Source: Halisarca cf. caerulea | Taxonomy: Eukaryota > Porifera > Demospongiae > Chondrillida > Halisarcidae | Direction: 5' to 3' | Assembly (NCBI GenBank): GCA_963170055.1 | Contig: CAUJGJ010000040.1 | Coordinates: forward strand, 288,801-352,800 | Length of the DNA: 64,000 bases | Shown here: in pieces, positions 30,924 to 44,100 of the stretch | How positions within the stretch are numbered: the stretch's first letter is position 1 | Layout: each line of letters opens with the position of its first letter | Position numbers and translations under genes: made by a program | The notes under the pieces: generated by a model | Databases searched by the model: none | Told to the model about the DNA's origin: nothing | Seen by the model: only the letters and a program-made list of their open reading frames with translations

Positions 30924-32120
30924 ACTTCCATATGATACGAAATACAGACCACACTAAAGCAACTAACCAGACTACTGTAACTACGTACTCAACTATGTTG
31001 TCTCTTAGCTGGATATGCCCTTGGACACAGACTACACAATCATCATTGAATACTAGGTGAGAGATCTATAAAGAGTATAGTCCAAATCAGTGTTGCATAG
31101 ATATAATTGCTACAATTCAGCCTGCATCAGTAGCTACACAAGCCTTCAAAAGTCCTGTCTCAGAAACACATTCTTGTCAATCAGTATTCTCATGATGAGT
31201 CTGTTCTACGACAATTTCAATCAAATGTTTCTTTAGTCTTGAATGTTGCGTATACATTGGTAAATTTTCCAAAACCTTCCAAGTTACTACTGATAAGAAC
31301 CCTTAGGCTAATTTTGTTACAATTTTGTGGAGACAGTACAGTAGTCTACTGTTTGTTGTAATCAAACAGCACCATCTCAATTAGTGGATAATAGTAGACT
31401 GTAGTGGGGATAAGCACATCTCCTCACAGTTTCTGCTCTAAGGCCCATTGGTAATGCTGACAATTCAGCAATTTCACTAATATTTGCTTTCTTCATGAAT
31501 ACCCTGGTCTGGAATGAAATATTCAATGTGGTGTATTGTGTGTCTTTACTACTGAAGTTATTTTACCATCTTTGCAGTTCATTGAGTGGGGCAACCAGAC
31601 AATGTTTCAAGTTTGTCTGCTAAGTTTCTTAATCATTCCACCTTAATAATAGATTCTGAGAGAGGTTGAGAGCTGGTCGAGTGATTCCTGTCCTTTTTTA
31701 CTGAGTGTACTTCCTAAATCTGGGACGCTTGGAGGGAAGGCCAGCAGTAATAACTGTTATTAACCTGCAGGGATCTCCTTATGTTTGTACAGGTTACCGT
31801 AGGATGGATTTTGTTGTAGTGCAACACTAGATTGCGTTTTTAATAATTGCGTTTACTAACATAACTACACACAGGCCAGGCTATAGTTGGTTATGATGCG
31901 TTTTTAATTTAGCTAGCAATCAACATTTATTTCAATCTAGCAATAAGTATAACCCATCCTACGGTACTATAATCCAATTATTATATACATAATAGATGAG
32001 GCGTTGATTTGGAAAAGCGTTTGGGCGTAACGCACTGTAGTCTGGTTCCGCGAGACTAGGAGATATCCGGAAAGAATCGGAAAAAGCGGATTGGTAAGTT
32101 CAGCAACAGATAGTCCAGCA
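30924..32120. other. Intergenic region upstream of the LEM-lyase gene
   Basis: No coding sequence is supported. It contains the element at 31795-31966 and, from about 31980, a slightly GC-richer presumed promoter and 5' UTR of the next gene. TTGGTAAGT near 32092 could be a 5' UTR splice donor. Confidence 0.45.
31795..31966. mobile_element. MITE-like element, TACCGTAGGATGG ends
   Basis: TACCGTAGGATGGATT at the left is mirrored by AACCCATCCTACGGTA at the right. It is non-coding, 172 bp, and contains duplicated GCGTTTTTAAT words. Confidence 0.65.
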
Positions 32121-35100
32121 ATGTCCAAAAGAAGTCCAATATCTGGTCATCGTTTAACTGCTGCGAAAATTGGAAGTTTTAGTTCTCGGGACGTCAAAGA
32201 ATTGACTGACGAGGAGCTTCGAGAGGAGCTGTTGCTGCTAGGAAAAGATCCTGGCCCGATCAATGCTGGCAACAGGTAAAGCTTCACCAGTGGATTTACC
32301 AATTATCATAGATACTCGACCCATTTATTCTAATCCTGCGTGGCCAGATCGACCTGTTCCTCCATTTACCGTACTGTCCGAAATTTCGCGAGATGTAATT
32401 TTCGCGAATCACTTCAAAGTCGATTGTTCGCGTTTATATTTTCGCGAATGCGTGTAGGTAATTAGTCTAGGGAGCCAGGCCAAGCCAAAATTTGAAGATA
32501 CAAGAGCGAAAATAAAGTCCAGCGAAAATTGCGGACAGTACTGTATTTTTCCTCGATTTTTCAACAATGGATTACGTCATAGGTGTCAGTTACGCTGTGG
32601 TATCTCTGTACAGAGTATCTATGGCCAGGCTAAATTACAACCTGGGGGGTGGGGGTGGGGTGGGATCGGGGGTCTGTAGACCCACCAAAAATAATACTGG
32701 GGGGTCATGGACCCTGCAAACCAAGTAGACAGATCTTATATGTCTTATGAAATCTCTTTTATAGGCTTATCCTGTTATTAATAATAATCACAGTCATTGA
32801 TGAGGCTAGTACTAAGTTTTGAATACAACAACCATAGACACTATATACTACGTATATAGTGTCTATGCACAATACATCTTAATCTTCCAAGTTTTATTGT
32901 CAAGCTTACACATATATAGTCTGGTGTAGCCAACCCACGCCCGCCATTTTCTTTCATCATGCTACGCTGGAAGGGGCTGGCTACCCGAGACTAACACATA
33001 TGCAGCCTAAGTCTAATTAAAAGTGTGGCCAAGCCAGCATGTTGTCTAAATTAAGGTATCCTTGTTTAATATCTTTCATATAACTTCCACTCGATTTCCT
33101 GTTCATGTGAGGAACTATTCAATTGTTGTTGCTTGTAACATCTGGATGAAGTGGGAAATGCCGAGTATATCATTGCATGTGTATAATGTATCTATAGCCA
33201 ATGTGGTCTGGCCCCCCTACAACCTACATGCATACCATACAGAGGGTGCGCTGCATGCGTACCCGCTTGGCCTGGATAGTGATAGTTGAAACTTTTGAAG
33301 GCTTTCACTTTTTTTATAGGTGTATTGCCTCCTAGGAATGTACAGAACCTTGCTAGTACAACTAGTTCAGCAAACTAAAGAGAGCATGTGTTTATAAATG
33401 GAAGTAGAAGCAGTATCTAGCATGTAGTGATGACTATGAGAATCCTTAAATGGAACTGAATTGAGAATATGCTGCTGTTCATGGACATGACTAATAATGA
33501 TTGACATGGTTAGTGACTAATGTTGATATACCACATTACCTGTACCAATGGTACTGCCTCAGTGTATAGGACTAAGCAGATATATACCCCAGCAGTAACG
33601 ATCATTCTTTTGTGTATTGAATTTACAGCAAGGTGTGTTACAGATGCATACAGTTTCATCTCATGGATGAATTGGCCTTGACAGCCCTCTTCATAAGTGG
33701 ACAGAGCTCACACACTTTGTAATTTTGGCATTCGTTGACGAGATGATTGATCACCGTGTTTATTTGGTCTGATAATGTGTCTGATAACTCTGCTGAGTTA
33801 ACAGCAGTGACATGATAGAAGTTCGTCTTGATGCTATTGTTTGCACTTTTAAATTTAAATTGACTACAGTGAATCTGGCCAGTAGCTACATTTGACTATG
33901 TTGATTGGACTGCAAAAGTAAATGTCTCTAATCCAGTCTGTACACTATCATATGGGACAGAATGCATGGAATATATATAGGTCTTAGTGCATTTCACTAT
34001 CACTATGACATACCACTCAGAACATAGGTTGATGAATAAATAAGGGCATGTGTGTTTGCCTATTCTAGAGCATTTGAGGAACGAATGGGTGTTAGATGAA
34101 GAACAAAATTTGTCAGGCTCTTTTTTGACAAATAAAGCATTTCTAGCACTGTGTAGAATGTGAATCCAAGTGTAACTCGATTATTCTACAATTACAACCT
34201 TTTTTGATCATGTTTGTATTGCATATTTGTTTTGTTGTCTTAATAAAGTTTATTCTCATGTTACAGACAGACTATATAGGTTGCACTGTGTTCTTATATG
34301 TATACTTGTTTTACTTCATCTATTTCAAGTAGATTGATTAGGAATGATGCTTGTGTACAGATTTTAATTAGCAGGGTGAATATCATACTTCTTGTGCAGG
34401 GATCTGTACATCAAACAATTGATTAAATGTAGAAGCAATGTTACCAGTCAAGAAAGCTTGGCACAGGACACTGCTCACAAGCAGGATCCAACTCCCAAGG
34501 GTTACTTGACTGCTGGAGCAAGCCCTTTAAGTCACAGGATGTCCATTAGTAAGGTGAGGATATAGATAGGGATGTAGTTTAGTGTAGAAACATACTTTAC
34601 TTATTCTCTATACGTTGCAGAAGGCTACATCCCATCCCAAAGACTTTCAGCTCAGTGGTTTCCTTGCTCCACCTGTATCTCCCTTTACACCTGATGGGTA
34701 TGTTGTGTAGTTGCATAACTGCTATAGTAGTTGTATACCTATTTTCTTGATCAGACACTACTACTTAAAAGTTACTGTCTTTTAGTAAGCTCTGACTGCA
34801 GCTACTATGTTTAAGGGCATTCACTATTCAAGGGTAGTGTTTATTATTTTGCATGAACCAAACCCAAGAAGAAAATGGTAGACCTAAAAGTGGACAATGT
34901 CATTTTCTTTGAGGCTTCCTACCCCCTCTGGATAGCTTTCTCTTCTTGCTGGCCAAGTAAGCTCACTTATCTTCCCGGCCCTTCCATTATCGTAGGGTTC
35001 TCATTGATGTCAACCTTCGTCAAATTTTCGTCGTTTGAACTGGCATTTGAGCACTGCACTGCTTCAACTTAAATGCAGACTAAAGCTTCGTTTCTTTACG

Positions 35101-38100
35101 ATCACTTGGCTTGGTTGTTCAGCTACTTTGCTCATGCTTGTCTTGAAATAGTCTACTTGTGACTTGTGAATAAGATGTGCGTTTAGGACACCACATAATC
35201 ATGAATATTAAGACGTGTGACCACTGTTTGAGAGCGGTGTTTATCAAGTTTGAATTGCTTCAAATATGTATGACTACTATTTGTATGTGGCTACTATTCA
35301 AGATTTGGCATCTGACTGAGGAAATACAGTATGTCCTGTAACATAGTAGATTGTACATCTGTTTTCTTATTCATACTGACCTCAAAATCTCAATTGCAAT
35401 TATTACTGGCTTCATATTAATTGGTCATGACTCAGCAATTTGTAGAATACCTACATGGGATGTATGGAGGATCAAGTTGTAATTTGTGGAATGCTGTATA
35501 AGTTTCATAGATGATAATAATATATTGGGTCTGTCTATTATGTGTAGGATAAGACACAAAGTTTGTCTTTTCAAATTTATTGTATGTTTTTCAAATCCCT
35601 TGTGTGTCTGTACCTCAATGACACAGGTAGTCTAACATACTGTGAATAAGAGAAATGGGTATGGAGGGTGTGTCTTTGAATATTGAATTGATTATGTTAA
35701 GTCAGTGTTTGCTTTGTGTGACTTGTTGCAAGTCACATAAAGCAAACACTGACTTAACATAATCAATTCGATATTTGTATCATAACTGCTCTTACGTACA
35801 TGTTGCTTGAAAGTTACATGGCAAAGAAAAGATGGTAAGAGCACCTCAGAAGTTGATCATTGTCTATAAGATGCCTTATTGGATACTTTATTGAAGAGGT
35901 GAACCTACAATGACAAGAGAGATCAGAGGCAACTCTCATGCATTCTGATTGACAACAGTTGGGTTTTGTAGATTCAGAGATACTGGCTACCCGCTCAATT
36001 GTTTTCATTTCTTCACCGAGATCCACCGGAAATGATTCTTGCGACAAAATCAAAGCTAATGTTATTTTTTTCATTACAAACAGTGTAGTGTGGTGTCATT
36101 TTATGATTTACTGGTTTATTTCCTTAAAATGATTGTCGTCAGATCAATAAATACCATACGCTCGGAAAATTTCACGGTACTAAACTTTCGCGGTTTTCGC
36201 GGTACTGCACGGCATCCGCAAAAATTAAATCCGTGAAAATCCTGTACAACCCTTCATGTTCAGCACTATGCACAGGAGTCTTAGCAAAGAACAAAGAAGC
36301 AGGAGTCTCGAACGTTTCGTATAATATTATACTGTTTGTATTCGTTTTCTCGTCCGTTATGTCGATCAAGTTAAGTTAAAGTTTTTTCGTCCGTTATGTC
36401 AATCAAGTCATTCTTTACCCCCATCAGACGCTCCAAATCTGACTAAAATCTGGAAGGCAGCTGGAGAAGATCAGCTGCAACAATTTGCACTTGTATTGAT
36501 AACTGTTCCACGGACTAACAGCCATGCTAACAAACAGAGCAGCCATTTTTCAGTGCATAATTTATATGGGATTACATATTGTTGAACTAATATAATATCC
36601 AATGTAAGATCTGCGAATTTGAAATTCTGCATCCGCGAATAATTTAGTACCGCGGAAATTTCCGAGCACACGGTACTATTTCTATGTGTGTGAATTTTGT
36701 ACAGAATGATATTTTTCCATGTTAATTTTCAGCATATACTAGACTGAATATTTACAGTTTGTGACAAAGAGTAAAGCTCACTGTAGTATGATTTTTTACT
36801 GTTGAGCCAATGAACTGAGCTTATCAATGTTGAAATGCTCGTATTTTTTTGTTTTATGTCAGTTGCTAATGAAATATCATCACTGGTAATTTGGGATATT
36901 TTAAGGGTAACTTGTTCTGACATCAGTATCCCTTTTGCAACCTATTGTATTACAGTATATGTAGGTCACACCCAGTATCTAGCTAGTGGAGGTACGTATG
37001 TATGTCTGTTCTCCATGATATATGTTTATGGACATGTTTATTCTTTTAGAGAATTGAATTTGCCTTACATCAAGACGTATGCCAACCTTTTGTTGAAGCA
37101 AGGAGTGTCTGGAGTTTATGGTTGGTTATCATGGCCTCTCACTAAATTTATTATCCCCCCGAGGTGCTCTGCTGTTTTCAGTTCATGCATTTGGTTGTTG
37201 AATCACCATGGTCTCTGCTAAAATTCTTTTCTCAAAATCCTTTCATTTATCAGAAACATACATAGGATTACATGGAGCAAATCTATGCTTACATCAACTA
37301 CATTATGACGGTGTATTTCTGTGAGAATTGTTGTCATCTGATCAGTAAACTATGGTGATTTTTTTCCCATGATACAGCATTATACTAGAGTAGATTAAAG
37401 GTTTATGATTGTTGTCACTGCATACATATAGGTCTTTGTTTTGAATATCACAGAGTAAAACCTGCCATGGTATCTAAAACTTTCACTGTTGGGCCAATAA
37501 ACATAGCATACTTATTTTTATGACCATGCAAACAATAATTGATACTCACATTATGTTTTGTGATGTGAATTTTTCACAGTGAATGGAACTACTGGGGAAG
37601 GCCTGAATTTAACTGTTGAGGAAAGGAAAATAATCGTTGAAGAATGGAAAAAAGTTTCTAAAGGAAGGTAATCAATCCACACATTTGATACTGGTAGAGG
37701 TTGATTGACAACTCTGACCATTTTTTTATTAATGGATTTTTTGTTTGTGTGTAAAGATATTGAAGTCCTGTGTATGCCACTAATGTGGAAATCATGAAAT
37801 ACAGAGACTGCCTGCCCCCTTGGGAGACACAGCATCACAGTTAGACCCACTGGTCATGAAGTGGATAGGGTGTTGGCACCTAGCTTAGCCAAGTTGTGTT
37901 TTGCAGGTATTATGCCAGCATTGAAGAAATGTGGACTTCTACAACTGGGAATCCAACTGGTGACCATCAGCTTGATTCTTTGTTGCTCTACTGCTCACAC
38001 GGGCCTTTTTTTCTGTAGTGATGGTATTGCAGCCCAAACACAAATGTAATACTGTATACGCTTTAATTTTGCACGACTAAACTTTCGCTGTGTCACAGAT

Positions 38101-41100
38101 CACTGTATGTGTCTTGCACAATTTGCCAAAATGGAGGCAGTGGACGTATATAACGCAACCTGCACTGCAACAAAGGCTTTTTGTTCGATTGTCCTGTTGT
38201 GTTCAAATGCAACTTTATATACAGCTGAGTATACAGCTTTTAGTTTAGTTTCCTTCAGGAAGTGGGTAGATTTTAGAAATGCTGATTTGTTTGTATTTTA
38301 TGGTCGCCAAATAGAGCCATGAATTAGCTCATTAATAGTTGCTAAGAAAGTTGTACAGAGTAATTCTGACTGCCCCAGACGATTATAGCTAGATCGATAC
38401 ACTTGCAAGGTCTACCATCGTAATTCATAGGAAAGGAACCTGGTAGCATTAGGAACCACAAAGAAAACTTTCCTTGCAGTAAAGTTCTAGTTTTAGCCAA
38501 ATTACAACCAATGCAGATAACAAATGATTACTAGTAAGGAATGGCGAACCTGTGTAAGTACTTGCTGCAAAAGGTCTCTGCTATGGCAAAGTAGCATATT
38601 CTAATTGTAGAAGGAAATAAAGTTTGGGAAATTACAGATGTAAGTTATTGCAAAGATACTAAATGGCAATGTAATTTCCTTCAATGGATGTTTGACTGCA
38701 AACTTGCAGACCCAATTTAATCACGATTGTATTTTCTCTGCCAAATTCACAAGTTGTAGCAAAGATTGGACACTTACACACTAGACCTTTTATAACCAAT
38801 GGCTCTTGGGAATAGAATGTATGTCCCTTTCCGAGCAAAACTTCATCATTGGTTACTATGAATTCCTTATAGTTCTCTGCAGGTACTTAGGCTTAGTAGC
38901 ATGATCTTCTCCACCACATGAATTATTGTGAAGGCAGCCATTCCTGATCCTGTAATCTTATGACTGTTTCAGCTTTGGTGCTAATTATAGCTCTGTACCT
39001 TGTTATATACATGGAAGTTATAAAGCACTGGTTTTTATGTCAATAGACTGACCATCGTTGCACAAGTTGGTGCTGGAAATGTGAAGGAAACTTGTGACTT
39101 GGCCATGCATGCCAATCGAGTTGGAGTTGATTGCATCGCAGTTATTCCACCAACATACTACAAACCACCAACTGTTGGTAAGTTTTTTAGAGTGCGTATT
39201 TTAAGGTTTACGGTACAGTATGCCTTAAGGTTACAAATGTCAGTGGGTATTAATTTTAGTGTTTTTTTTTGGTGGCCAGTATTTAGTGGGTATTAATTTT
39301 AGCGATTCACTAGTAATTGTGTACCAAATCTGTAATTAGCAATTTTGGAAATGCATTTTTGTGTTACCTTTACCAATGCTACATACCGTATAGCGGGAAA
39401 TTTTCGCGGGGTAAAACTTTCGCGAATGGCTTATTTCTTGAAATTCGTGGATAATATTTTTGCGGATCCCTAAAATTCAAGAGGCCATTTTTTTTCTTAG
39501 GTGATGGTAGGAAAGTAGCTTTTGAGAGTATCGTGTGAACGAAATAGCACAAGTTGAAGCCGTTTACACCATTTACACTTCAGTGGAAGATTTGAGGTTA
39601 CTTTTGCTTTCTAATGGATGGTGAAACTTTCAGGTGTGCACGCTCCACCTGATCGTTTCGTTTGAAGAAGGGAAAAAGTGACGGGGAAGACACATTATAG
39701 CATATTATATAGCACGACCAGCTTGTTGAGAAACTGCTGCTACACAAAGAACAACAGTGCAGGGACCTAGCGTGTACGTACCTGAGCCCGACGTAGCTGT
39801 GGATGTACATGTGTAGTGCTAAGATTTCGCGGATTAAAAATTTCGTGATTGTTGGGATAACCGCGAAATCCGCGAGAATATTACTCCGCGAAAATTTCCC
39901 GCTATACGGTAGGTTTCAATGACATAAAGTATGTACCCAATCCTTTCCTAAATCACCATTTCTATAATGCATATACAGCATTATACTGTTGCAATACAAA
40001 GCTGCAGAAGTTAAATTGAAAATGTTTAGAACGAATTGTGTTACAATCCAATGATTCTTTTAAACTTCAGATGTATTGGCTTACTGGTTGCTGTTTATTT
40101 TACTGACCTTGGGATAGATTATTACTTCCATTCCAAGCCGCCATTTTCTCCCGTGCAGTGTACAGTGCATCAATGCATAATTGTGCAATGCAAAATATTA
40201 GTGGGTGCATGTATTGTTTGGCATTATTTTTAGTGGGTACTTAAGTTAGTGAATTTGAGGCTCTTCACTAATTTTGCTAAAGTTAGTACCCGCTAGCATT
40301 TGTAGCCTTAAGGTAATATGTAGTCATTGAAACTTGCTAATATGAAATACTGCAGTAGATTCTCATTATAATCTCACTTATGCCAAAGTGATGGCTTTGC
40401 AAAGGTTAAGGGTTTTCCAAAAATATTTTGCAGTGGTAAGATTGAGTGTATCCGTACATAATGACTTTGAAAGATAGCAGCAAAGAAATGTTTCTTAGAT
40501 TCTCGTCATCAGCAATTCCACTTTTATGTACTCATTTAGACTGATTCAGGCAAGAATTTGTTAAAACTGTATGTAAATAAGCAATATATCAATGTAACCA
40601 TGCGCTTGTACATTCATTGGAATCTGTTCTGGCAGGCTTTTGCCATGTCCAGTCATGGTCTTTTTATTGTACTCACTCAAATATTTTCAGGATACAACTT
40701 TCGCAGTTGATGGATTTTCACATTTTTCACAGTTTTTATTTCACAGATTCCCCTTTAATCCTAACTTTTATCAGTTTATTGTTGATATAAACATGTTCTG
40801 TTTGTAGATGAAAGCCATTTGAGAATAGAGCAAGTTGCTGGTGTGTTATGCGACTTAACACTGTTTCTTTGAGAGCCATTTTGATAGTTATACAAGAGCC
40901 AAGCTATATTTTCGTGAGCTTAAAATTTTTGTACATGACTCCCAATCCGTGATAACAACAAAAGTTTCATCCTGCAAAATTTTGAGTGCATATAGCTTTG
41001 TTATAACACTGAGATCTAACAGTTGACATGTGGGTTAACAAGAATGTATTCTTAAAGTGTAAATTCTGAAGTTTTGTGTGAAAACATTGCCATTTTCATA

Positions 41101-44100
41101 AGAGGAACCCCACCTGGTGAGTACCATACATTGGTATGGGAAATTTCCCATTTTTCTTGACAAAGTCTCTTTTACAAGCAGCTTAGTCTGGCTTGCTAGA
41201 CCCCCCTTCTAACCCATCTTATGCTAGGTTGATGAATTTACTGTCTCTCTACAGAATCCCTTGTGCTCTATTTGGAAGCAGTGTCAAAATGTGTTCCAAA
41301 TTTACCTTTGTACTACTACCATATACCGAAGGTTACTGGCATTGACTGTGAGTTCAGCCTGACAGCTTTTCCATATTTATATACAGTACATATACTATTC
41401 CTTATCTTCTATTTTCAACTACAGTACTACCTTACAATGTAAAATGTGTGGTGTCACTTTTTTAAAGAGAACTGTGTGTTGACTTCGGATGGAATGTTAT
41501 TCTGTATTTCCACTCTCCTATGTTAGAGGACATACTTTATAAAGTTTTAGATTGTGCTTGAAACTACATTTGTTGCTGGAGTTTCTTGCAAGGCATTTTC
41601 TATGCTGACATGCATGCTTTGTGTTGCATCATTGTTTTCAGGCCTGAAATTGATATTCCCAGTGAAGTTAAATAGCAGGATGCAAATGCTTTACTTTGGA
41701 TGTATTGTATATGCATAATATTATGATAATAGTAATAATAATAATATTATACATACTTAGTTTAATTATACTAAGGATTGCATTGTACACAGTGGTCATG
41801 TCAACCCCAAAAACTAATAGGCCCATCAAGTGTCATGCTCAGAACAAGTGAAAATTCTTGCTTTGTGCAAAGTGGATTGTATCTTGATTATTTCAGATTA
41901 TTGGTTCATGTGTAACTTTTGCATGTAGTTTCAGTTGAAAGCATCCTAGACATGGTATCAGAGAAAGTACCAAACTTTTGTGGTGTGAAATTCAGCAGTG
42001 CTGATTTGCCTGACTACAACCGCTGTATTTCTAGCTATGGAAAGAAATACCAAATAATATACAGTTCTGAAGCTGTAAGTGTATTTTTGTAATCCTGTAT
42101 AGTGATATATACTTTTGCCATGTTTCTTCTTGTCTGTACTGTCATGTTGTCTATTGAGTACATGAGTTTAGGAATATACCTTTTTTGTTGTACAGTAAAT
42201 ATACTGTACATTGTTTCAAATGGTACATTTGCACACATAGAGAGAGTAGAAATGAAGTCTATCAGCATTCAGTGATTGGTAGAATTCATTGACAGAGTAT
42301 AGTTGTACCTATAGAGGTAATGTAGTGCTGGTTCCTCCCAAGCCTTTTAGCCTGGATGAGACCCTGGTTTGAAATAACATGTCAGTTCAGTTTATTTACA
42401 AACATTTGAAACTCATTCACTTCAGTAAATCATATTTTGCAGTAGTTACCTTGTGTTCTTTGTATGAATCTAAAAACTGAACTTAACTACAAATTTCATT
42501 GATTGATGCTGCATTACATTGCACAATTATGTATTGATGCACTACCTGCAATAATTGAGACCTGCAGAAATTTGACTTCAGCCACAAATACAGAAGGTAA
42601 ATGACATCCACTTTGATAGTTGATGATGCTATTCTGAAAAATGTGGCTGTGTATTGATAATATTATTGACAATTCAGTACAGGTGAATTAGTTTGTTAGC
42701 AAATGCCTCCCGCAGCTTGAAAAGCCTTGAAAAGTGGAATGCTTGCAATGTACCACATGGGGAATGTCATACTAGACAGAGAACAATTCTCCCCACCCAA
42801 GAAGAGTGCTGCACAAATTCCCTATGCACAGAAAGTATACATTTTTTGTACAATTATGGAAATATCGGGAAATCTTAAATCACATTTCTCTGACATTTAT
42901 CATGCATTTCCTTTGTACCTGTATACTGTAATCAGTTGTTGTGGAAGCATTCACTTTTGTTTCATGTTGTTCACAGTCAGACCCAGCGATGCACACAACT
43001 AGAGCAATGCACATGATGTGGCATACATAGCAGGTGAGCCTGCCAAAGGCAGACTTACCTGCTAGTTCTTGATAATAGCAAACTGATTTGGTGACAGTGA
43101 ATTCCAGACTAGGTGTATCAACAGCAGGGATCCTACCCTCAGGATACATTAAATTTCTCTTATGACTAAGTAACATCACCACTATAAATCACAATACACT
43201 AGTAACTTCAAGATGAATTTTTGTTTATGCTGTGAAACTTGTTGTCAACAGCTAGGAAAACTGTTGTTTCATAAATTGGTCAGTACCCATAACATGCTAC
43301 ATGTCAATTCGTTCATGAAAAACTAAAAGCATTCCTGATCTGGAAAAGGGTGTTTCATTCTCAGTGTTAGTACTGAGAGAAAATTGGGACTTCTATGAAT
43401 AACAGCAGATAAACTGACAAAAAGAGGGGTGCATATGAAAAGATAGCACATTCTGAAAAGAAAGCTAGGATTGCTAATTATGCCACTAGAAATGATATGA
43501 CAGTAGCTATGTATCTGTCGTGTTAAGATGAGAGGATTTTCTAAAATGACTTGAAGGAGAGTAGTGCAAGAGGATGGAAGAAGACTTCTGTATGTGGTAC
43601 ATTCAGTAGCTAAAGCATAGCTTGGATATTGCACATTCCTTTCTGTGGCGGTTGGCTAAGCTGTATACAAAAACTATTCCTTATAATATCTCCCATGGTC
43701 AGTTCCAATTTGTATTCCCTTGAGGTAATTACTAATCTCCAACTGTAGTACGTACATGTTTGTGTGTAGATCTGTGGCACTGTAACCGTACAGAATATAG
43801 CAATATGTCGGTACTTGTTTATCATTTACTGTTTACAGAATCTACTTCCAGCTTTGTCTCTGGGAGCAGGCAACACATTTGTTGGAACGTAAGTTTATGC
43901 TATATCAATCATTTTGTGTATACAGTAAAACAGTATACTGTCTATTGTGATTTTCTAGTCAATTCAACTTTGCTGTTAAACTATTTCAGAGGCTTCTGAA
44001 AGCTTTTGAACTAGGAGATATGGATACAGCTAGGCTTGAACAGGTATTCACTACTTATTGTTACTAAAGCAAATAGTGTGTATACAGTGGAGCTGTGGAT

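Noticed and set aside
34875..35072. Plus-strand 65-codon frame with a hydrophobic stretch, considered as a membrane anchor for the LEM protein
   Set aside because: The LEM exons join in phase to the lyase exons without it, and no acceptor/donor pair fits the required phase.
37861..38049. 62-codon frame and possible tRNA-like head in a lyase intron
   Set aside because: GTGGACTTCTACAACTGGGA and GGTGACCATCAGC resemble a very decayed SINE head; too diverged to call as a feature.
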